A stretch of 56,642 bases of DNA, from the NCBI RefSeq assembly GCF_023333595.1, contig NZ_JAIQZM010000001.1, positions 404,039-460,680 on the forward strand, written 5' to 3'. This stretch comes from Argonema galeatum A003/A1. Lineage in GTDB: Bacteria; Cyanobacteriota; Cyanobacteriia; Cyanobacteriales; Aerosakkonemataceae. A program made the position numbers and the translations under genes. The notes beneath the pieces are model-generated. The model saw only the letters and a list, made by a program, of their open reading frames with translations, was not told the origin of the DNA and searched no databases. How positions within the stretch are numbered: the stretch's first letter is position 1; each line of letters begins with the position of its first letter. Positions 51,164-56,642 of this stretch are shown piece after piece.

Positions 51164-52339
51164 CTAACTGTATCGATCGACCAAAGCTAGAGCTGCTTGG
51201 CGATGTTTCTCTACCAACTCAGTCGGCGATATTACTTGGGCATTTTCCATGTGCCGATAAACCCAAAGGCTAAATTCTTTGAGAGAACGAGGAGGCAATT
51301 CGATTGTATAATTGACATGGGTTAGATCTTCTATAGAGCTATCTTTTGGGAATGGATCGACTTTTTGACGGGGATGACGACGTTCGCCTTCTAAGATAAA
51401 AGGTATTACGGCTGGAAAAAAACGCACCTTGATTTTTTCTAATGTCAATTTTCCCTCTAATTCAGCCTTCTGTTCATCGAATTCGCCCAAGTATAGACCC
51501 CAGCCATTTTCCAAGAGTTTATGAGCTTTGATTAAACTTTGCTGCTGTGCGGCTAAACCGCGTCCAGAAGCGGTGATAATTTGACAATAATTTTTAAACC
51601 GATTTACCCGTCCGATCGCTAAGTGATTGTTTGAGCAGTATTCATAAATAATATACCAGGCAATGTCATAATAAATTAATTGTAACGGCCAAACTTGTAT
51701 AAGGCCGATGTTACCGCGCTGGTAGGGGTCGCTGTGCCGAGAAATTTCGATCGCCTGACCTTCACAGATTGCTTGTTCGACTGCATCTAGCTGGTGAAAT
51801 AAATTATTGCGGTTCTTACCTTTAGCCATCATTTCTTCGGGGTCAGTATAATTGATGGCTCGATTGAGATGTTCTCTGATCGGATAAAAGAATTGACCTT
51901 TTAGTTCTAAATCTAATCCCCGCAGTCGTTTGTTGAGTGTTTGATAAATGCGTCTCGTTTGGGGGTTGCCTTGATATTTGGCAGCAGAAGCTAAGGCAAC
52001 AAAAGCTACTCGCAATTCGGATCGACTCATAGCCCCAGTGCCGAGATAATATCCTTGGCGATACATCCGCCGATCGAGTATTCCGTAACGTCGCAAGGTT
52101 TCTAAGTCTTTGCGGATGGTGGGGATGGAATAGTTGGGAAGTTCTATATTGAGGTCGCGGGCAACTTGCTGTAAGCTATTCTGCACTTGTTCTAGAGCGT
52201 CGTGATGTCCATCTGCTGGCGATTCATCTTCCTCTTTACAGCCGACGCCGGGGTATTGGATGAGGGTGGCAATGAGCAGCATTAGCCGATCGAATGTTTG
52301 TTGGTCTGAGTAGGGGTGCGGGGTGGGTTTTTTGGCCAT
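51164..52339 (-). CDS. WYL-domain transcriptional regulator, CRISPR-adjacent
   Basis: 391 residues. The N-terminal HTH (YSIPTIRKDLETLRRYGILD, about 70-95) is followed by a WYL-type sensor domain (QVWPLQLIYYDIAWYIIYEY, HLAIGRVNRFKNYCQI) and a C-terminal winged end (IELPPRSLKEFSLWVYRHMENAQVISP). Regulators of this kind flank CRISPR loci in cyanobacteria. It is divergent from the CARF/HEPN-like gene across a 187-bp gap and is the likely regulator of the cluster. Confidence 0.85.
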   Translation of the reverse strand: MAKKPTPHPYSDQQTFDRLMLLIATLIQYPGVGCKEEDESPADGHHDALEQVQNSLQQVARDLNIELPNYSIPTIRKDLETLRRYGILDRRMYRQGYYLGTGAMSRSELRVAFVALASAAKYQGNPQTRRIYQTLNKRLRGLDLELKGQFFYPIREHLNRAINYTDPEEMMAKGKNRNNLFHQLDAVEQAICEGQAIEISRHSDPYQRGNIGLIQVWPLQLIYYDIAWYIIYEYCSNNHLAIGRVNRFKNYCQIITASGRGLAAQQQSLIKAHKLLENGWGLYLGEFDEQKAELEGKLTLEKIKVRFFPAVIPFILEGERRHPRQKVDPFPKDSSIEDLTHVNYTIELPPRSLKEFSLWVYRHMENAQVISPTELVEKHRQAALALVDRYS

Positions 52340-52526
52340 GTGCAGATGTCAAGTAAAAGCCGATATCGATCGCCTGTTCTCAAAGTTATGGAATTTAGCC
52401 CAGCACGCGCATTGTGGGCTATTCGATTTAATTGGATGGATATTGTAAGTTTATAGTATTTCTGGGATAAGTGCTGTTAACTTCGATGAAGGATAAGTTC
52501 GATCGCCTATTGGCTGACAAAATTAT

Positions 52527-54098
52527 ATGCAGACTAGCACGCAACTGGAACTAAATCGCGTCGATACTTTAATTATTTCGGTTGGTACTCGTCAGGTAGG
52601 TTGGCGATCGCATAATGGGGTGGTGCGTTGCTTCGGTGCGGATGGCGATCGCGGTCATCCGGGTCATATTAACGAATTATACCGGGAACTGGGGATCGAT
52701 CGCGGTTTTTACGAGGATAACCAGCGCTATCTCTGGAGTGTGCGGGATTTGGGCCAGCGCTACTGGGAGCATTGTCGGGAATGGCTGGGTGACGATTTTA
52801 GCGCTGTTGAGCTTTTGTTGGATGACAAGATTATAGCCGATTGCGTTGCTAAAGGTTTGAAACAGGTGATTCTGTGGGCGACCGATCAACCGGAAACTGT
52901 TGCTTGGAATTATCGGCGTGCTGATACTCTCTGGTTGGCAGAGTTGATGAAGGGGAAGATTGAAGCTACTTGGAAAGGCGTAAAGGTGGATGTTTTGCAT
53001 CCCGTTGTTAATGCTAACAATCGGGAGGCGATTCGTCAAGAGTTGGAAGGTTTTATTTTACCTTTGGCTTTGGAGGGTATGAAGGGGATGCCTGCGGATG
53101 AGGCGGAACAGTTTGTCCTGGTTATTGAGAATAAGGGGGCTGTTCCGGCGATCGCAGAAGGGTTGGAAATTTGTGCGGCAGCTTTGGTGCGGCAATGTCA
53201 GGTAATAAATGCTACCCCGATCGAACCGCAACCGCTTTACCGAGAAGTTGCTGATGGGAATTCTTCTGCTTGTACGGCTCAAATTTATGATTTTATGCCT
53301 GTGAGCGAGTATTTTTGGCCTTTGGAACGTTTGCGGGTGATTTCTGCTTGGGAAAGGGGTGATTTTTTGGAGGCGCAGCTTTGGTTGAAGGCGCATCAAA
53401 GTCGTCACAAGGTATTATATCAGTTGGCGGGATATTTGTCACTCTCTACTAATTGGGAGATTGCCAAGTTTCTGCAAGATAAGAATTTTGAAACTGGTTG
53501 GTTGCGTTCTAAGGCGTTGAATGGTTTGGCGACGGGGGAGGAGATTAATGGTTGGCGCGATCGCTTGCTCTTTTTGCGGAAAGATGAGTTTGCCCAAGGG
53601 TGGGAAAGCGTGTTTTTAATCGAGTTGGCGTTACGGCGGGAGAATTATACTGGTGCTTTCGTGCAATTCGCTCAAACGCTGGAACGGTTGCTGTATCTGC
53701 GCTGTCAGCAGGAAGATTGGTTAAGTAAAGGTTGGGTTCGGATTGAGAGTGACCGGGGTTCCGATCCGAGTTTCAGTCAGTTAATGTATGGTTGGTTGAC
53801 TATGGAGAATTATACCAAATCGGACAATTTTTGGCAACTGTTTACGGCAATTCGGGTCAGGCGAAACGATATTATTCACAAAGCGGAAGCGGTGACTTTG
53901 GGGCAATTGCGATCGCTTTGGGCAGATAAAGGTTTTCCGGTGAAGATAAATTCTGATTCTGGGGAAATTTTGAAGTTGATGATGGATCTTCTCAAAGGAG
54001 TTTGTCGTTCTAGTTGGAAGATACCAAACAAAACATTGTTGCGATCGCTTTACGATTGGGGATTAAAAGTTTTGAGCGATGAATCGGCAAAAAGTTGA
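52527..54098 (+). CDS. CARF/HEPN-like ribonuclease candidate (Csm6/Csx1-type, divergent)
   Basis: 523 residues. The N terminus VDTLIISVGTRQVGWRS (about 12-28) looks like the first strand and loop of a CARF-type Rossmann domain that senses cyclic oligoadenylate. LKQVILWATDQPE and the middle FLEAQLWLKAHQSRHKVLYQLAGYLSL are helical linkers as in Csx1/Csm6 relatives. The HEPN RNase motif R-x4-H is R446-NDII-H451 in IRVRRNDIIHKAE. No type III effector (Cas10, Csm or Cmr) gene is visible here. It could lie beyond the window. Assignment to CARF is inference; the HEPN motif is seen. Confidence 0.7.
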   Translation: MQTSTQLELNRVDTLIISVGTRQVGWRSHNGVVRCFGADGDRGHPGHINELYRELGIDRGFYEDNQRYLWSVRDLGQRYWEHCREWLGDDFSAVELLLDDKIIADCVAKGLKQVILWATDQPETVAWNYRRADTLWLAELMKGKIEATWKGVKVDVLHPVVNANNREAIRQELEGFILPLALEGMKGMPADEAEQFVLVIENKGAVPAIAEGLEICAAALVRQCQVINATPIEPQPLYREVADGNSSACTAQIYDFMPVSEYFWPLERLRVISAWERGDFLEAQLWLKAHQSRHKVLYQLAGYLSLSTNWEIAKFLQDKNFETGWLRSKALNGLATGEEINGWRDRLLFLRKDEFAQGWESVFLIELALRRENYTGAFVQFAQTLERLLYLRCQQEDWLSKGWVRIESDRGSDPSFSQLMYGWLTMENYTKSDNFWQLFTAIRVRRNDIIHKAEAVTLGQLRSLWADKGFPVKINSDSGEILKLMMDLLKGVCRSSWKIPNKTLLRSLYDWGLKVLSDESAKS

Positions 54099-54262
54099 GA
54101 AATTAGGGGTCTTTCGGAATCCGGCCTGCTAATGTTCCATAAATGAACATTATTGTAGTAGCACGGCGTCATCAATATGTCGATCATACCAAGATTTAAT
54201 TATGCCGTGTCCCTACGACCGCATATTTAACACGAAATAACCTAAATTACCAAGGAGGATTT

Positions 54263-54538
54263 ATGTATCTCTCTTCTCGTTCTGCTTTCGTGCGTAATTT
54301 GTCTGTATCTGTGGTAAATGGCAGCATTACTTTAATCATTTTGCTGATTGCACCTTTGGGTTTAGTTGCTGTGATTATCAATACGCTCTTGGTGATGTTA
54401 TTTAGCTTTGTGACGGCGACGGCTGCTGATAGAATTGTGGGTTACTTAACGCCGCAAACTCAGGAGGCGGAGTTGTTAAATCGGGCGAATAAAGCTGAGA
54501 TTCGGCAACGAGATGCCGATAGCAGCAATATTCAATAG
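54263..54538 (+). CDS. csx18: Csx18-like CRISPR-associated membrane protein
   Basis: 91 residues, starting MYLSSRSAFVRNLSVSVVNG. Two membrane helices: ITLIILLIAPLGLVAVIINTLL and the VMLFSFVTATAAD segment; a polar tail follows. The pattern agrees with the small Csx18 proteins found beside cas1 in cyanobacteria, as I remember them. AAGGAGGA directly before ATG is a strong ribosome site. It lies between the CARF/HEPN-like gene and cas1 on the same strand. Function unknown. Confidence 0.6.
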   Translation: MYLSSRSAFVRNLSVSVVNGSITLIILLIAPLGLVAVIINTLLVMLFSFVTATAADRIVGYLTPQTQEAELLNRANKAEIRQRDADSSNIQ

Positions 54539-54653
54539 GTACGTTGTTGCGCTTCAGCGCTCTTATCCTAGTTCTCATAAGAGCAGGTACGTTGTTGCGC
54601 TTCAGCGCTCTTATCCTAGTTCTCATAAGAGCGCTAAAGCGCAACTACGTACC
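54537..54653. repeat. 48-bp tandem repeat with inverted arm, between csx18 and cas1
   Basis: Two copies of a 48-bp unit starting AGGTACGTTGTTGCGC (54537 and 54585) are followed by GCGCTAAAGCGCAACTACG, the inverted form of the unit start. It is the dispersed GGTACGTTGTTGCGC family and not a CRISPR array, since the spacing is fixed and no unique spacers exist. Confidence 0.9.
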
Positions 54654-54694
54654 TAAGAATAATTAGCAGATTGAATTAGTTTAAATCGAAAATA

Positions 54695-55687
54695 ATGCTG
54701 ACTCTTTACGTATCGCAACAAGGTTGCTATGTTTCGCTAGCACAAGAAATGTTGGTAGTTAAACAAAAAGACAATATTCTGGGAGAGGTACAGTTACCTT
54801 TGCTGGAACAAGTGCTGATTTTCGGTAAATCTCAGGTGACTACTCAAGCTATTCGTGCTTGTTTGTGGCGCAATATTCCGATTGCTTATTTGTCGCGGAT
54901 GGGCTACTGTTATGGGAGAATTTTACCTATCGAACGGGGATATCGGCAGTTGTCTCGCTATCAGCAGCAATTGGATTTTCCGCAACGGTTGGTGGTGGCG
55001 AGAGAGATTGTGAAAGCTAAGTTGAAAAATAGTCGAGTTATCTTGCAACGACAACAACGACGCCGGGGTACGGAAACGATTGCTTTTGCAATTCAAAGTT
55101 TAGAATATTTGATTGGGAAAGCTGGGTCAGCGGAAACTCTGGAACGGTTGATGGGATATGAAGGTGCGGGTGCGGCTAGTTATTTTTCGGCTTTTGCGGA
55201 ATGTTTGGAGAATGCAGAGTTTGTATTTTTGGCGCGTTCCCGTCGTCCGCCGGGAAATCCGGTGAATGCGATGTTGAGTTTTGGTTATCAGGTGTTATGG
55301 AATCACTTGTTGGCGTTGATTGAATTGCAGGGACTTGACGCCTATCAAGCTTGTTTGCATCAGGGTACGGAACGCCATGCGGCGCTTGCTTCTGATTTGG
55401 TGGAGGAGTTTCGGGCTGCAATTGTTGATTCTTTGGTGCTGTATTTGGTGAATCGGCGGATGATTGATGCAAATGAGGATTTTTTCTATGGGGATGGGGG
55501 GTGTTTTTTGAATGATGGTGGTAGGCGTAAGTATTTGAAGGCTTTTTTGCAGCGAATGGAGGAAGAAATAGAGACTGATGAAGGTGGGAAGCAACCTAAG
55601 TGGGATTTGTTGACTCAACAGGTGAAGGCTTATAAGCAGTTTGTTTACAATCCGGTTGTGGGTTATAAGCCTTATCAAATTCGATGA
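54695..55687 (+). CDS. cas1: CRISPR-associated endonuclease Cas1
   Basis: 330 residues; integrase of new spacers, working with Cas2. Metal ligands are E156 (MGYEGAGAASYF), H222 (LHQGTERH) and E237 (DLVEEFR). The N-terminal beta domain begins MLTLYVSQQGCYVSL. The C terminus VGYKPYQIR is typical. Follows csx18 by 156 bp that include the 48-bp repeat. Normal size. The following cas2 is broken, so adaptation from this locus may be impaired. Confidence 0.97.
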   Translation: MLTLYVSQQGCYVSLAQEMLVVKQKDNILGEVQLPLLEQVLIFGKSQVTTQAIRACLWRNIPIAYLSRMGYCYGRILPIERGYRQLSRYQQQLDFPQRLVVAREIVKAKLKNSRVILQRQQRRRGTETIAFAIQSLEYLIGKAGSAETLERLMGYEGAGAASYFSAFAECLENAEFVFLARSRRPPGNPVNAMLSFGYQVLWNHLLALIELQGLDAYQACLHQGTERHAALASDLVEEFRAAIVDSLVLYLVNRRMIDANEDFFYGDGGCFLNDGGRRKYLKAFLQRMEEEIETDEGGKQPKWDLLTQQVKAYKQFVYNPVVGYKPYQIR

Positions 55688-55753
55688 GTGAAAGTCAAAA
55701 GTCTTTTTTTTTTGACTTTTGACTTTTGAATGAGTGACTTTTGACTTTCTTCT
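55688..55753. terminator. AAAGTC/GACTTT palindromic repeat between cas1 and cas2
   Basis: GAAAGTCAAAAGTC, then a run of T, GACTTTTGACTTTTG and GTGACTTTTGACTTTC. The AAAAGTC arms can form a hairpin followed by T-rich DNA. It may be a weak terminator or a common repeat in the cas1-cas2 gap. Confidence 0.45.
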
Positions 55754-55777
55754 ATGCTTCTTTACGTTGTAGTTTAC
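55754..55777 (+). pseudogene. cas2: cas2, 5' end only, interrupted
   Basis: The first codons encode MLLYVVVY, matching the start of Cas2 (usually MLLYVVVYDIPD), directly after cas1. At 55778 the frame becomes CGAAAAACGAGCTAA and ends at codon 13. The break follows TTTAC and is the left edge of a TnpB-type insertion. The remainder of cas2 must be right of the window if the insertion is simple. Confidence 0.75.
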
Positions 55778-56642
55778 CGAAAAACGAGCTAAAGCCCCCG
55801 GCTTTAGACGTGGGGATGCAAGCGATTCGCGGTTTTAACCGCAGTCAAATATTACATTTTGTTACTAAAGCTATTAATTTTACGCTGTCCATGTCAGATT
55901 AAGGATAGGCAACAAAGGTCGAAACATGATAGTCTACGAGTTCAAACTCAAAGGAAAAGAACAGCAATATCAAGCCGTTGATGATGCGATACGCACATCG
56001 CAATTCATCAGAAACAAATGTTTGCGTTTCTGGATGGATAATAAAGGCATAAACAAATATGACTTAAGTGCTTATACGGCGGTATTAGCTAAAGAATTTC
56101 CCTTTGCGAATGAACTTAATTCGACGGCTAGACAATCTTCTGCCGAACGTTGTTGGTCAGGGATTAATAGATTCTTTGAGAACTGCAAAAAGAAGATTGC
56201 AGGTAAAAAAGGATTCCCTAGATTCAAGAAGAATCAACGTTCTGTGGAATATAAAAAGTCAGGATGGAAGCTTTCTGAGGACAGGAAGAGGATAACTTTT
56301 ACTGATAAAAAAGGGATTGGTAGTGTTAAACTCGTCGGCACTTACGACCTACACTTTTACCAAGTTGAACAAATTCAACGAGTAAGACTGGTTAAAAAAG
56401 CCGATGGCTATTATTGTCAATTCTGTATCCAAGTAGAAGTTAAACAGACTTTACAACCTACGGGTAGAGCAATTGGTATAGATGTGGGATTGAACCATTT
56501 CTATACTGATAGCCAAGGTGAGAAGGTTGACAACCCACGATTTCTAAGAAAGTCGGAGAAGAAATTAAAGAAAGCACAACGTCAAGTTTCTCAAAAGGTT
56601 AAAGGCTCAAATAATAGAAAGAAAGCTATTAACCGTTTAGGT
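55778..56642 (+). mobile_element. IS200/IS605-superfamily (TnpB-only type) element, left end
   Basis: It begins after TTAC (55774-55777), like the target of ISHp608. A subterminal hairpin CTAAAGCC-CCC-GGCTTTAG (55789-55807) is followed by ACGTGGGGATGCAAG, typical of these ends. No tnpA is visible before tnpB. The element continues past the window, so the right end and the resulting cas2 remnant are not seen. No target duplication is expected for this family. Confidence 0.75.
55926..56642 (+). CDS. tnpB: TnpB (RNA-guided nuclease-type), 3' end beyond the window
   Basis: 239 codons are visible and still open. MIVYEFKLKGKEQQYQAVDDAIRTSQFIRN is a normal N terminus. The RuvC-I aspartate is in AIGIDVGLNHFYTDSQG. 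KKSEKKLKKAQRQVSQKVKGS is the expected basic region after it. The remaining RuvC and zinc-finger motifs are off the right edge. The gene starts 148 bp after the presumed left end. TnpB proteins are guided by the element's own right-end RNA. Confidence 0.9.
   Translation, partial: MIVYEFKLKGKEQQYQAVDDAIRTSQFIRNKCLRFWMDNKGINKYDLSAYTAVLAKEFPFANELNSTARQSSAERCWSGINRFFENCKKKIAGKKGFPRFKKNQRSVEYKKSGWKLSEDRKRITFTDKKGIGSVKLVGTYDLHFYQVEQIQRVRLVKKADGYYCQFCIQVEVKQTLQPTGRAIGIDVGLNHFYTDSQGEKVDNPRFLRKSEKKLKKAQRQVSQKVKGSNNRKKAINRLG

Noticed and set aside
54537..54653. Possible CRISPR array near cas1
   Set aside because: The units are joined directly without unique spacers and the same repeat is found at four other places, so it is a dispersed repeat.

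Overview
The window looks like chromosomal DNA of a filamentous, Oscillatoriales-like cyanobacterium. GCGATCGC (HIP1) sites are frequent inside genes, several small families are cyanobacterial (DUF2949, DUF1824, Csx18-like, CYP110-type P450), and the intergenic DNA is full of palindromic repeats. No tRNA, rRNA or CRISPR array was recognised, and the species cannot be named from this.

Layout. 0.4-3.0 kb: RND efflux permease. 3.2-8.8 kb: hopanoid module (HpnG-like phosphorylase, HpnB glycosyltransferase, squalene-hopene cyclase) with two GlsB/YeaQ-type membrane proteins inside it. 9.0-14.9 kb: DUF2949, DUF1824, a secreted unknown, DUF1499, a GH57 glycosidase and a P450. 15.4-20.2 kb: an accessory stretch with DUF29, an HTH-NACHT STAND ATPase, small proteins and a toxin-antitoxin-like pair. 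21.0-22.2 kb: CHRD-RTX protein. 22.6-35.3 kb: a nearly complete purine-to-allantoate catabolic cluster (MocA-like cytidylyltransferase, XdhC, two-gene xanthine dehydrogenase, urate oxidase, HIU hydrolase, OHCU decarboxylase, PuuE allantoinase, allantoate amidohydrolase). A candidate NtcA box lies in its uricase/allantoinase divergent promoter, and an HTH-AAA protein that has lost its P-loop interrupts it. 36-38.8 kb: a lysis-like cassette (GH25 lysozyme, M15 peptidase, holin-like protein), divergent from a 1189-residue NB-ARC/WD40 STAND protein at 39-42.6 kb. 42.6-46.9 kb: lipoxygenase, TauE/SafE permease, Kir channel, PD-(D/E)XK-like protein. 46.9-50.9 kb: TacA-type antitoxin with a deleted TacT toxin, Uma2-like nuclease, glycogen phosphorylase. 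51.2 kb to the end: CRISPR adaptation/ancillary locus (WYL regulator, CARF/HEPN-like RNase candidate, Csx18-like membrane protein, Cas1). The cas2 gene appears to be cut after eight codons by an IS200/IS605-type TnpB element that runs off the window.

The most striking pattern is at the repeat level. At least six genes (RND permease, hpnB, xdhC, the HTH-AAA gene, xanthine dehydrogenase, the WD40 protein) carry repeat DNA inserted in frame, mostly in loops or linkers. One family, at 4.5, 15.1, 24.4 and 35.6 kb, is a multi-hairpin element whose stems differ in sequence between copies but stay self-complementary, which suggests selection on structure. The best candidates for a less-described system are the HTH-STAND proteins with their AGTCA iterons, the STAND gene beside the lysis cassette, and the CARF/HEPN-Csx18-Cas1 island.
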